DNA from: Nonlabens xiamenensis
Lineage (GTDB): Bacteria; Bacteroidota; Bacteroidia; Flavobacteriales; Flavobacteriaceae
Length of the DNA: 64,000 bases
Assembly: GCF_003865345.1 (NCBI RefSeq)
Contig: NZ_RMVE01000003.1
Location: forward strand, 124,001 to 188,000
Reading direction: 5' to 3'
Part shown: positions 8,893 through 19,800 of the stretch, piece after piece
How positions within the stretch are numbered: the first letter of the stretch is position 1
Layout: each line of letters opens with the position of its first letter
The notes under the pieces: generated by a model
The model's database searches: none
What the model was told of the DNA's origin: nothing
What the model saw: only the letters and a program-made list of their open reading frames with translations
Made by a program: the position numbers and the translations under genes

Positions 8893-9341
8893 TTTTTGAT
8901 CCATATCATCATTCTAAAAAAGCGCAGCCATCAAAGTACCCTGTAAACAGCCTTATCAGGGCATTTAAACGTGCCATTGCTATTTTAATTATCCTGATAA
9001 TCATGTGGGTCTTCGCTGCATTTGGAGAGGAGTTTTTATTTAGGGGATTCTCCTTGAAAGGATTGGCGAACTTATTCGGAAGCTCTAATAAAGCTTGGTT
9101 GTTAGCAGCGCTAATTTCCTCTGTGTATTTTGGGGTTTCGCATTCTTATCAAGGATTGGTGGGAGTCATCTCTGTACTTCTATGGTCATTTTTAATATCT
9201 CTGATATTCTGTAAAAACAAGAAAAATTTACTTTTATTGGTCCTCATTCATGGATTTAGTGATACCATTGGTCTCAGTTTAATTTATTTCAATAAAGATC
9301 ATCTTATTTCTGAATGGATAATACAAATGCTTTTAACGTAA
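8868..9341 (+). pseudogene. 5'-truncated CPBP (CAAX-type) membrane metalloprotease
   Basis: The frame holds the catalytic half of a CPBP intramembrane protease. FAAFGEEFLFRGF is the EExxxR motif, and later segments FGVSHSYQG and LIHGFSDTIG carry the conserved His residues. Members normally have several transmembrane helices before the EExxxR helix; here only one precedes it. The frame has no ATG at its beginning (TTG 8868 lies inside the hydrolase gene), and the first in-frame ATG (9003) is inside the catalytic helix. I infer that the 5' part was lost when this fragment was joined to the hydrolase end. A read-through or coupled product is possible but unlikely to be active. Confidence 0.7.
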
Positions 9342-9812
9342 ATTAAAACTGTAGCGACCAATGACCTAAGCTAAAATGCAAGTCATTTCATATTTTTTTC
9401 TTGTATAGTTTTAACATTAAGACAGTCCCGAATTTGCTAGGACGAAAGCTTGTTTTATCATTTCATTGCAGACGGCGATCAACGCTATTTTTACTTTTCC
9501 CTTTGGCCAAAAGTCAATCATACAAAGCCTTGTATTGTATGAAAAACAGGGAAGTCTTCAACACAACGAATTATTTGCACTTATTCCTGACAAACCTTCG
9601 AAAATGGCAGATGTTTGAATAGAAGATAGAATTATAGCGTACTTCAAGAAAGAGAAAATGATGGATCTGGCTAACAAATAAACAAAGTAGTGCCGATAGA
9701 GCCAAATGATGATCAATGGGAACCAAGACAATTGAAACCAATAAAAATCTGTATACCAATGATACATCATATTCATATCTTTATACTATCAACCAAACAA
9801 CATGGGTAGAGG
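9342..9812 (+). other. Spacer with decayed coding remnants
   Basis: There is no intact gene in 471 nt. It contains the frameshifted remnant at 9441-9618. Further right, around 9690-9770, another short open stretch reads PIEPNDDQWEPRQLKPIKIC, which may belong to the same dead gene. No promoter or terminator was seen. Confidence 0.4.
9441..9618 (+). pseudogene. Frameshifted remnant of an unknown gene
   Basis: From 9441 the frame reads DESLFYHFIADGDQRYFYFS and on to TKPCIV, then TGA at 9540-9542. A shift by one base at about 9538 opens YEKQGSLQHNELFALIPDKP and ends at TGA 9616-9618. Both halves have natural protein composition, so one inserted or deleted base is the simplest explanation. The family is not recognised and no start codon is visible. 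Confidence 0.45.
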
Positions 9813-10088
9813 ATGAATTTTAAGAGTTTAAACAAGAAGAAAATCTGGGAAAACTACTGTTCAAAGCATGCTGATTTTATTTCAGAATTGAATGTTAACG
9901 AATGGGTTTTTCATACAGAAAATAATTTCCGCGAATTTGCGACTTATGGATTTATAAGTAGTACTAAAGACACTACCTTTTCTTTTCAAAATTTAAATAG
10001 TCAGCAGTACGAAAAACTATTTGATTTCATCAACAATTACTTTGATATGGACATGCTGTATTTTACGCATTTCAATGACAATATTTGA
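9813..10088 (+). CDS. Small hypothetical protein
   Basis: This 91-residue protein starts MNFKSLNKKKIWENYCSKHADFI and is rich in Phe, Asn and Tyr, without a signal peptide or membrane helix. It could be an intact small protein or the N-terminal part of a longer gene whose 3' end is lost. No family is recognised. It lies between a decayed region and a PH-domain membrane protein. Confidence 0.5.
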   Translation: MNFKSLNKKKIWENYCSKHADFISELNVNEWVFHTENNFREFATYGFISSTKDTTFSFQNLNSQQYEKLFDFINNYFDMDMLYFTHFNDNI

Positions 10089-10274
10089 TAACAAAATCAA
10101 TTGGGTGATTTAATTCTACAATCCTTAAAATGACCATTGCTGGTAACGAACTTACCTCCTATTCCATTTCTCAATTCCCTGCCTTTTTTTATTTTTATAG
10201 GACTATCAGCTAAACACTTAAATAGCCGTCCGCAAAAAAACCTAAGCTTAAATAAATTTAAGGAGACCAAAAAA

Positions 10275-10706
10275 ATGAAATTTAACAGTAGAAAAGACAT
10301 ATTATTTAGTACAATTATTTTTGGAATGAACGCCTTTCTGATAGGTGTTACTATACTCGGAATACTTTACGGTGAATTGGGGGGAAATAATTACTGGATC
10401 TTAATACTCCTGTTAGCAGTTATAGGATTTCTGTTTTGGATATATTTTGGAACGAACTATGAATTGAACAAAAACAATGGACTGATCTACAGAAGTGGCC
10501 CCTTTCATGGAACAATAAGTATTGACCGAATAACTGAAATTGTAAAGGGAAAAACACTCTGGGTAGGATTTAGACCAGCGACTGCTAGAAAAGGCCTGAT
10601 TGTGAAGTATGATAAATTCGATGAGATTTATATCAGTCCCAAAACAAATGATTCTTTTATTAGAAAAATATTAGAACTGAACGGAGAGATAAAGATTTCG
10701 GAATGA
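10275..10706 (+). CDS. Membrane-anchored bacterial PH-domain protein
   Basis: This is a 143-residue protein. I chose ATG 10275 because it follows a purine-rich AAGGAGA at 10260-10266 and starts directly before two transmembrane helices (about residues 9-30 and 37-55). Upstream extension to 10137 would add an unlikely hydrophobic leader. The cytoplasmic domain (LIYRSGPFHGTISIDRITEIV, then GLIVKYDKFDEIYISPK) fits the short bacterial PH-like family bPH_6 / DUF1200. The role of this family is unknown; some PH-like domains bind lipids or peptides. Confidence 0.78.
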   Translation: MKFNSRKDILFSTIIFGMNAFLIGVTILGILYGELGGNNYWILILLLAVIGFLFWIYFGTNYELNKNNGLIYRSGPFHGTISIDRITEIVKGKTLWVGFRPATARKGLIVKYDKFDEIYISPKTNDSFIRKILELNGEIKISE

Positions 10707-11335
10707 AACTCTGAACTCTAAAATACAACTGACGTAAATACAAAAACTACCTCTATTATGATTCTGTATACTGTCCTTGTTCAATATTTAGTAGCTTTCT
10801 CAATCTCGTTTTACAGCACGCAAGCTTTAACCTTGTAAATACTGCAATTGGCGGCTCAAGAATAAATTACACAATGATGGGTTTGTTTATCTGTGTAGTA
10901 ATTCTTGAAGTCCATGGAAATTGTCAAGCAGAGATCTGCCTATTTGGTGTTCTCAAATGACTAGACTTCGTAAAGCCTTCAGAGAGTAAAGCCTTAAAGA
11001 ATATCATTCAGATATAAGATTAAGAGGAACCAACCTAGCTTAAATACATTGAACTACCCTCCCACTCAACCAATAATTGGTCATTAAAATCTAAAGAGCC
11101 GGTCATTTTAGTAATAAACATCATATTTTTAATGCGCGTTACAGCAAATAATAAGTGGAATTTGTACGCATTAAATAGGAATACAGAACGTCATTATCTT
11201 GAAACGATTTTTGAATAAGCATTATATATATGCTTAAATACCCAATGACTTGAGATAAAGTTGGAGATTTCTTGGCATGATTTGGACGAAAAACATAATT
11301 AAGGTACATATTGTTGGGTCAGATTCCGAAAACAT
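10707..11335 (+). other. Long spacer upstream of the four-gene operon
   Basis: These 629 nt hold no recognised gene. A short open frame at about 10758 (MILYTVLVQYLVAFSIS..., 26 residues) looks accidental. The promoter of the operon must lie here. A weak candidate is TTG at 11282-11284 followed 24 nt later by TATTGTTG at 11309-11316, one mismatch from TAnnTTTG and with a spacing longer than usual. No repeat copy or integration site was found. Confidence 0.4.
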
Positions 11336-13165
11336 ATGAATAGAATGAAAAGCACCAAACAAAGATGGTTAAGAGATTTTATACGATTTCTTCCACTTAA
11401 AAGTCAATTTGTCCTTTCTGGAAACACCAAAGATCTTCAACTCCTTCTTAATGAGTCAGATAGTTTTGGGTGGCATACCTTGGAAGAAGTAATTGACGCA
11501 GAATTGAAGAATTACGGTTATCGACATGTTGTTTACTATAATCCTTTACAGGGTTTTAGCGTTCCTTTTTATCAGGGTACGCCCGAAGAAAAGGAAGAGC
11601 TTTACAAGCGGTTGGGCATCCCTTTAACGAAAGAAACGGTCTATAATAATCTGCCTAATTTTGATAAAGTTCTTAAAAATATTGTGGAATGTCGGGACTT
11701 TCCTGTTGCACTGGTCATTGACTTTGCTTCTCAATTTTTGATGAATCCAGAAAGCCTATTGAAGGTGGAACACGATACTTTTGGTCAGGCCCATGTATTA
11801 TCACAAAAAACAACCACCCAACCCTTTGGCTCTCCAAGTAAAGCCTTTTACAACACGGTTATATGGGTAGTGGATAAGGAAGGTGACCTACCAGACTGGA
11901 TGATCATCAACAACCCCAAGATCAGGCATATTCCTATTGGAAGACCTGATCATTATTCCAGAAGGAGATTGGTTACTCCCATGATCCATGGAATGCTCAA
12001 CGATCAGGATAAGACAACACAAGTGATACAGGATTTTGTAGACGAAACAGAAGGTTTATTACTACTGGATTTAGTGGCCATCTTAGAATTGGCGCGATCT
12101 GAATCTATACCCATCGTAGATATCGCAGATGCCGTAAGACGATATAAACTTGGAGTAACTGAAGACCCTTGGATGAACATCGATCGTTTGAAAATTGAGC
12201 ATGCGGAAGAATTTATCAAATCCAGGGTCAAAGGTCAGGATCATTCTATCCAGCATTTGATTGATATTGTAAAACGTGCCATAACTGGTGTGGGCTCTTC
12301 CAAGCGCAACAACCGTCCAAGAGGAGTCGTGTTCTTGGCAGGCCCGACAGGAGTTGGAAAGACCGAACTTGCCAAAACAGTAACTAGTTTGCTGTTTGGT
12401 GACGAAAGCTCCTATATCCGATTTGACATGTCAGAATTCAGTGCTGAACATGCATCACAACGCTTGATCGGTGCACCACCAGGCTACGTGGGTTATGACG
12501 TGGGTGGAGAATTGACCAACGCTGTTCGAGAGAAACCGTTTAGCGTCGTGTTGTTTGATGAAATTGAAAAGGCACATCCTCGCATTTTGGATAAATTTCT
12601 GCAAATTTTAGATGATGGTGTACTCACTAGTGGACGCGGAGACAAAGTCTATTTTTCTGAAACCCTGATCGTGTTTACTTCTAACCTGGGAATCTATAAA
12701 GAGACCTTGACTGGAGAACGTGTTCCTAATGTCAACTACAATGATACATTTGATGTAGTGGAAGCAAAAGTGAAGGAAGAAATTGATCGCTATTTTAAAT
12801 TTGACTTGAATCGACCAGAGTTACTGAACCGTATTGGAGAAAACGTCATTGTATTCGACTACATAAGAAAAGACGTGGGAGAACTCATATTTGATATGAT
12901 GATTGACGATCACATCAGGGCCATAGAAGAACAATTAGAAATTAGGTTGAAGCTGGATTCAAACGTCAGGAATCAGCTAAAGGAATTGGCCGTAGCTGAT
13001 TTGTCCAATGGTGGACGTGGTGTTAGAAATATGATTGAATATCATTTTATCACGCCGATTTCAAGAGCATTATTCTCGTTGAATCCTTCCAAGGGAGAGG
13101 TAGTAAACGCTACTGAAGTTTTTAACAAAAACAGATCTACCCATATCAAATTGCAAAGAAGCTAG
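11336..13165 (+). CDS. ClpB-like AAA+ ATPase with a degenerate N-terminal ATPase-like domain
   Basis: This 609-residue protein is the first gene of the operon. Residues about 310-600 are a full class-II Clp module: Walker A GPTGVGKT (336-343), pore loop GAPPGYVGYDVGG, Walker B VVLFDEIEKAHP (D408, E409), sensor-1 FTSNLG, arginine finger LNRIGE and a sensor-2-type GGRGVRNMIE. Residues about 20-230 look like a decayed AAA core: a strand FVLSGNTKDL with no P-loop, LVIDFASQF instead of a Walker B acid pair, and VIWVVDKEGDLPDW where sensor 1 would be. There is no coiled-coil M-domain and no obvious ClpP-binding tripeptide. This suggests a remodelling motor rather than a protease partner. The radical-SAM gene begins 5 nt after its stop. 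Confidence 0.9.
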   Translation: MNRMKSTKQRWLRDFIRFLPLKSQFVLSGNTKDLQLLLNESDSFGWHTLEEVIDAELKNYGYRHVVYYNPLQGFSVPFYQGTPEEKEELYKRLGIPLTKETVYNNLPNFDKVLKNIVECRDFPVALVIDFASQFLMNPESLLKVEHDTFGQAHVLSQKTTTQPFGSPSKAFYNTVIWVVDKEGDLPDWMIINNPKIRHIPIGRPDHYSRRRLVTPMIHGMLNDQDKTTQVIQDFVDETEGLLLLDLVAILELARSESIPIVDIADAVRRYKLGVTEDPWMNIDRLKIEHAEEFIKSRVKGQDHSIQHLIDIVKRAITGVGSSKRNNRPRGVVFLAGPTGVGKTELAKTVTSLLFGDESSYIRFDMSEFSAEHASQRLIGAPPGYVGYDVGGELTNAVREKPFSVVLFDEIEKAHPRILDKFLQILDDGVLTSGRGDKVYFSETLIVFTSNLGIYKETLTGERVPNVNYNDTFDVVEAKVKEEIDRYFKFDLNRPELLNRIGENVIVFDYIRKDVGELIFDMMIDDHIRAIEEQLEIRLKLDSNVRNQLKELAVADLSNGGRGVRNMIEYHFITPISRALFSLNPSKGEVVNATEVFNKNRSTHIKLQRS

Positions 13166-13169
13166 CAAT

Positions 13170-13805
13170 ATGAAGATTGAAATATCACGACTGCACTTCC
13201 CGGTAACCACCCTGGGACCAGGAAAACGCATCGGCATCTGGTTTCAGGGATGTTCAATTCATTGTACCGGATGTATTTCGGTAGACACATGGCAATTTGG
13301 AATTAATTCTGTCTCGTTGGATGAAGTAAAACTATTATTGAGCGAATGGTTGCCCAAAAGTGATGGTATCACAATTACAGGAGGAGAACCTTTTGATCAG
13401 GAAGCCGCATTTTTTGAATTATTGGAATTTTTAAGACCCTATCAACAATCTGTTTTGGTATATAGCGGCTACTCATTTCAAGAGTTACAAAAGAAAGTAG
13501 AGATGGATAATGGATGGATAGATGTATTAATCTCAGAACCCTATGACCATACACAACCACAAACCAAAGCTTTAATGGGAAGTGACAACCAACAAATGCA
13601 CATGCTCACGCCTTTAGGTGAGATGGATTTTAATAGTTTTCAAAGTCATGGATTAGAAAAAAAATTAGATGTGCATTTTGAAGAAGACAGGGTTTGGATG
13701 ACAGGTATTCCTAGTAATGGGATGACTGAAATTGTCAAATCTGCTCAAGATGACCGTGTATTCTTAAGACACACTCAAGGTGCAATAAAAAAGAAGGAAT
13801 CATGA
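13170..13805 (+). CDS. Small radical-SAM / 4Fe-4S single-cluster protein, activase-like
   Basis: This is a 211-residue protein. GCSIHCTGC carries the canonical CxxxCxxC motif (C28, C32, C35) that binds the radical-SAM 4Fe-4S cluster. ITITGGEPF is the GGE motif that holds S-adenosylmethionine. Size and the first 80 residues match the anaerobic ribonucleotide reductase activase / pyruvate formate-lyase activase group (Fer4_12). No glycyl-radical enzyme lies nearby, so the target is unlikely to be one of those; an operon partner or a nucleic acid is more probable. The gene begins 4 nt after the AAA+ gene and its stop overlaps the next start as ATGA (13802-13805), implying translational coupling. 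Confidence 0.88.
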   Translation: MKIEISRLHFPVTTLGPGKRIGIWFQGCSIHCTGCISVDTWQFGINSVSLDEVKLLLSEWLPKSDGITITGGEPFDQEAAFFELLEFLRPYQQSVLVYSGYSFQELQKKVEMDNGWIDVLISEPYDHTQPQTKALMGSDNQQMHMLTPLGEMDFNSFQSHGLEKKLDVHFEEDRVWMTGIPSNGMTEIVKSAQDDRVFLRHTQGAIKKKES

Positions 13806-16800
13806 AATTTGTACGAGTATGTCCATCATGTGGAAGTCAACGTCCCGTCCACGAAATGTACTGTCAATCCCAAATGGAAGACCAAGCTTGTGGTTGGTTG
13901 CTCATGAATGTCAGACAAACGCCTGTTGGCGGAAACGTTGAGATAAATATTGAAAACCAAAGGGATCAGCGCTACTGTGAAAACGGTCACGAAGTTGGTT
14001 CGGATGATTTTATGTGCATGGAATGCGGCGCCGATATTAGAGACGGTTCGTCAGTTGAGGTCCAAGAAGTGATACCTCAAAAGATTGACACTTATACGGT
14101 TCTGGAGAATATTCAAAATTCTAATGCAACAAAAGAATGTTTTTTGGTCCAAAATGATCAGGAGCAAGTCTATTTTCTGACACTCTATCACAAGGATTTC
14201 GAACCTGATACAGCAATTTACCAGGTACTTCAAAAATCAGATACGGACCATGTGGCAGAATTGATTCACACCGGTCAGTGGGAAGATCGTTTTTATGAAG
14301 TCACCGAGCGCATCACAGGAGGATCAATTGCAGAATCAAACTACCTGGAGGAAGAAAGAATAGAGAAATTAGTCGATGAAATTGGAAGGGCTTTACGAGA
14401 TCTTTCTGAAGCTGGAATACGACATAGGGACTTGAGCCCAGATAACATATTAATTCGTGAAAAGGAAAGCTTCGATTTGGTCCTGATTGATTTTAGTTCG
14501 GCTCGATTGTCTGATTATGATCTGGATACTGATACGCCCTTAGAACTCACTCGGTATACAGCTCCAGAGGCGATTATCGGCGCGGTGAGTCCGTCTTCAG
14601 ATTGGTGGAGTTTGGGAATGATCGTTTTGGAGCAGGTGACCAAAGGAAGCTTTTTCCAAGATGTGAACAACAAAGCATTTATGATCCACTTGGTGACCAG
14701 AGGAGTACAATTGCCAACGGAGATCGACGAGCGATTTTTGCTTTTACTGCAGGGATTATTATGTAGAGATCCCTTGAAACGATGGAATTGGAATCAGGTC
14801 GAAAAATGGTTGAATAATGAACCCCTCGATCCACCTGACGAATTTAATTCTTCTGACCAACAGAAATATGGTAAATCCATCAAATTAGGTGATGAAATCC
14901 ATACCAACCCGAGCTTCTATGCTTTATCAGCGGCCGAAGAAACCCATTGGAAGGATGGCCTGGAAGCTTTTACATCAGGAAGCTTATCCAGTTGGTTGGA
15001 GGAAATCATCCCAGATGAAAAGCTCAAATCTAGGATAAGACATCTTAGAAATATGGAGGATGTTGACCTCGAGTGGCGGTTCTCATTGGCTTTAATGCTT
15101 TTAAATGAATCTCTCCCACTAACATGGCGAGGCCAAATTATCATACCCGCTTGGTTGTTGAGCAATACTGAAACAGCCACACAACTTATAGAGGGTAAGA
15201 TACCGGCCTATCTAGAAGAAATCGACCGTGAAAAATGGTTGGTCCATCTAAAATATAGAAAACAAAACATTACCAAAAAGGCAGCGAGTCTGGAAATCCA
15301 ACTCAATGCAAATAGATTCAAGCTCAACTCCCTGAGTACGTCACGGGTTCGATTGAATGCCGAAATAGAATTGTTGCGCCAACTCTATCCTGATGCCAAC
15401 AATATTAGTTTATCAGATTTGATGGCTGATCTCAGGCCTAGCGAAGAAGATTTAATTCTTATCCTCAGCGCCAAACGTAATCAGCTAATTTCTCTGGAGA
15501 AGTTGGTTAATGATACAGTTAATTTGGCAAGAAGAAATGATATAAATGTCAACCCCAATTTTTACAAGGAGTTTCTCATCAAATCCAGATTGAAAATTTA
15601 TGATCTACTTACTCGACATCTGGAAGGCTTTTCAAAAAGCCAAAACCATGCCTTGAATCGCTGGGCTGATCAATTCAGAATTGAAAAACGTTTGTCGCTC
15701 ATCCAGTCGGTTTTGTGCCTTTCACTACCTAAGGAAGAATGGATCACACCGCCCAAACACGAATACGCCACTAGACTTTTACGATTCTATGAGAAAAAAA
15801 TAGTTCATGCCTCTTCTCGTGGACCACTGGTAAGACTCATCCTTTCCACCAACTCTGCACGTTTAGATATTACTGAATTAGGAACCGCATTGAAACCAGC
15901 CGAGAAGTTCTTACAACCTATAATTTGTAGAACTTCTAAGACTGAAACCGTAGATCCTATAGCGTTTAGTGAGCATCCCCTATTAGAACGTCGTACAAGA
16001 AGAATGTTGCTGAAAGCGGCCAATTTTAAACGGGACACTGGATTAGATTCCTTGTATTTGGGATTTCCATTTTTAATAAGCCCAGGAAATTCAAATAAAC
16101 GCCCCAGGATACTACCTATTCTATTGTGGCCAGTCGATCTTGAATTGAAAAATCGCCGCCAACCAAGGTTGGACATTGGATTTGACAAATACAACAATGA
16201 GGTGCGCATCAACCCAGCCTTGTCCAGTGTTTTTGACGATGAATCATTGAATAGAATCAAAAAAATCTGTTCAGAGATTCTAGCCACACAAAGTTTGACC
16301 ATTCAAGAAATAATGGATGCCTTAGGGTCTTTTATCACACCTAAAAATACCAGCCTTACAAGCCATCCCACCGTCTCATATCAACTGAGTGAACCAGGCT
16401 TGGAGTTGTATTGTTCAGCAGTTTTTTTTAATGCCAATTTTACAGGGCAAGCCATTAGTGAGGATTTACGAAGACTACAAAGTTTGGCTCATTCTGACAC
16501 AGCAATGGAAGCCTTATTGAAGATCCGAGAGCCTGAAATCTCCACGTTTCAAGACAAAATAAAAGAAGTAGATCGGTACACCGTTGTGGCGGTCGATCCT
16601 TCCCAAGAAAAAGCCGTATTACAAAGTCGTTTAAATCCGGGTATTGTCATTGAAGGTCCCCCGGGAACAGGTAAAAGTCAGACGATTGTGAATATTATTG
16701 CCGATTGTATTGGTCGTCAGGAAAAAGTATTGGTGGTCTCACAAAAAAGAGCCGCAATTCAGGTGATCTTGAAACGTTTGGAAGCCACTGGATTGGATCA

Positions 16801-19800
16801 GCGCGCAATCGCTATCACGGATATCAATAAGGATCGGCAAACAACCATACAAAGTGTCCGTGAGCAGGTACCCGGATTTATGGAGAAAATCCAGTACCAA
16901 AATGTGCTCAGAGGGATAGATATTGAAAGAACAAGTCTTGCCAAACAGATCGACCGGATTGAATCAAGCTTAAATGTATTAGCTGAAGAAATTCATGTGG
17001 TGGATGACCTTTCAGGTAGCACTTACAGAAATATTCTTTCAGAATTGATAGGCCTACAAACTTTTGCCTATATCGATGTGCCCGAAGCTCGAAGGTTTCT
17101 TGAAGTTAAAGATATTGACGAACTCAATACACTCATCCAACAATCAAAAAGTTTAATTCAGCTTTGGTTACCATCGCATTACGAAACCAGTACTTTACAT
17201 AATCTCAAGCTTGCACAGATTGATCAATCCACTAAAGAAGCAATTGGCAATGATTTAAAACATTTCTTTGAAGCGGAAGAAAAACGCATCGACTGCCTTA
17301 AAAAAACCTCAAATGCATTTGACGGCACCCAAGCTCAATATTATGGTAGCTGGTTGGAAGAAAATGCCCGTCCAATTAAAAATACTTCAGAAAATGTCAT
17401 CATCAACGTGCAAAGCTGGTTTGACCTGTTGTACGACGATTACAATACATCTTCGATTGCCCAGGATATCTCTGAAAAGCTTGAGGCGATCTACCGCCGT
17501 GTTGGAGAATTGATCGCGGATTTTCAATTCGACTATTTTTCAGAAAGCTTACATACGATCGACGATAAAACTTTGCAAAAGTTAGCAAACAGCTGTGATT
17601 ATTGCTTGAGCACTTCCTTTTTGAAATACCTGAATCCTTTTGGTTTCCTTCATATGCTTCGTGTCAAAAGGTTCTTGCAGCCACTACAAATCAAAGCTAT
17701 ACCTGAAACTTTAAAAGAGTTTAAAATTGCTCTTGAACAAGAACGTTCATTTCGGAAATACAGGTTTCAGTTCTTTAGACAATTGGAAAGACTCAAAATA
17801 ACTAAAAAAGATATTAATGATCCTAAGTATTTACGCTTAAAAATAGGAAGCACTAATAGCGAATTGCAGGAAGCCATTCAAATGGTAAACCGCATCAAGG
17901 CATGTCCATTAAAAGATGAAGCCAAAAATCTGTTGAAGACAGGATCAATACTACAATATCAAGAGTTTGTTGCTAGGTTGCATGATGCGCATGATCGCTA
18001 CAAATCCAGGCTATTCTCTCAAGAAGTACTTCGACCCTTAACGAAATGGCTGCAGCCTAATGTCGCAGAGGACTTTTCTGAGAATATCAGAAGGAATGAA
18101 TCTGATGTTGATATCTTAGAACAAATGCTTCATGATATGGAGCATTACATCCAATTTCAAACCTTCAGAATGCGTCTGGGAACACAAGGTGAATACGATT
18201 CACTTTTAAGATTTTTCAGTCACCTCAGAAAGTACGAGCATAAAATAAATGAATTCCCTTCACAAGAATGGAGTAGCCTTATCCAAAATACCATCCGCAG
18301 AGAAGGGTTGCTAGGATGGAAACACCGCATAGAGCAAGCCTCGCCTACCTTATTAATGAGCGAGCAGGAGATACAACTGAACGTGGAAACATTGGAGGAT
18401 CTGCTGGAAAAAATCCGCACCTTGAACCGACGTTTTCTAGACCGGAGTATAGAAGTGGATAAGTTGGGATCACAAACCGAATGGAATCGCATTACTCGAC
18501 TACGTGGAAAGAATTATAAAAAACTACGGGAATTTATAAGCCTAGGAATTGATATAGGATTGATTGACATGCGTCCTGTCTGGTTAATGAGCCCAGAAGT
18601 TGTGTCACAAGCTATTCCATTGCAGTCAGGACTTTTTGATGTGGTTATCTTTGATGAAGCCTCACAAATGCTCATCGATCATTCCATCCCTGCCCTGTAC
18701 CGCGCTAAACGAGTGATAGTAAGTGGGGATGAAAAACAAATGCCTCCGACAGGATTTTTCTCTCAAAAAATGGATGATGAAAATGAGGAAACCCAGGAAT
18801 TGCGTTTAAGTGAGGATCATTCTGAAGAGGAGCTCGCAAATTACCAAGACGCCTGGAATCGTCGAGAGGTTAAGGATTGTCCTGATCTACTCAGCCTGGC
18901 AAAATCGACATTACCTGTTACAACGCTTGAAATTCATTATCGTTCTCAATTTCAATCCCTCATTAAATTCTCTAACCATGCCTTTTATGGAGGAAAATTG
19001 CATGTACCCGCCTATCACCCTAAGCAGGAGATCATTAACAAAAAACCATTGGAAGTTTTACGAATCGATGGTGTCTATGATGAGCAAACCAATGAAAAGG
19101 AAGCGGATGCCTTGATCAACTATATCGCTCAACACTGGCAGCAACCGGAGTCAGAACGATTCAGCGCTGGAATCGTTACTTTCAACAAAAAGCAGGCAGA
19201 ACTTATTGAGGATAAAATTCACGAACGCGAAATGCAAGATGAGGCCTTTAGATCTGTTTTGAATCAGGAAAGAAATAGGCAGCAGGAAGGTGAAGACATG
19301 GGATTCTTTGTTAAAAATGTCGAAAATGTTCAGGGGGATGAACGTGATATGATATTGTTCAGTACAACTTTTGGCCTCAATCAACACGGCGTCTTTCGAA
19401 GGAATTTTGGGGCCTTGGGTCACCGTGGAGGTGAACGACGTTTAAATGTCGCTATTACACGAGCACGTTTCAAAGTAGTGATTGCTACGTCTATGCCGAT
19501 CAAAGATATATCAGATATTTTATCTACTGGTCGACCACCATCCAAACCCAGGGATTTCATTCAGGCCTATTTAAATTATTCAGAAATTCATTCTAATGGG
19601 CAAGTGGATGTGGCCACAGCCACAGTGTCAAAACTATCTGCACAAAACTCTACTACAGATGCGCTGTCAAAAAATGATGGATTTAAAAATACCGTAAAAT
19701 TCTATATTGAAAGTCTAGGTTACCAGGTGGTAGAGAACAATGATTACAACGTATTTTATTTAGATTTGGCCATTGAAAAGAACGGAAGATTTGTTTTGGG

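Noticed and set aside
15805-16302. 165-codon open frame on the - strand inside the giant helicase gene
   Set aside because: It lies fully opposite the DUF4011-like region of a clearly conserved protein and has no domain, signal or start context.
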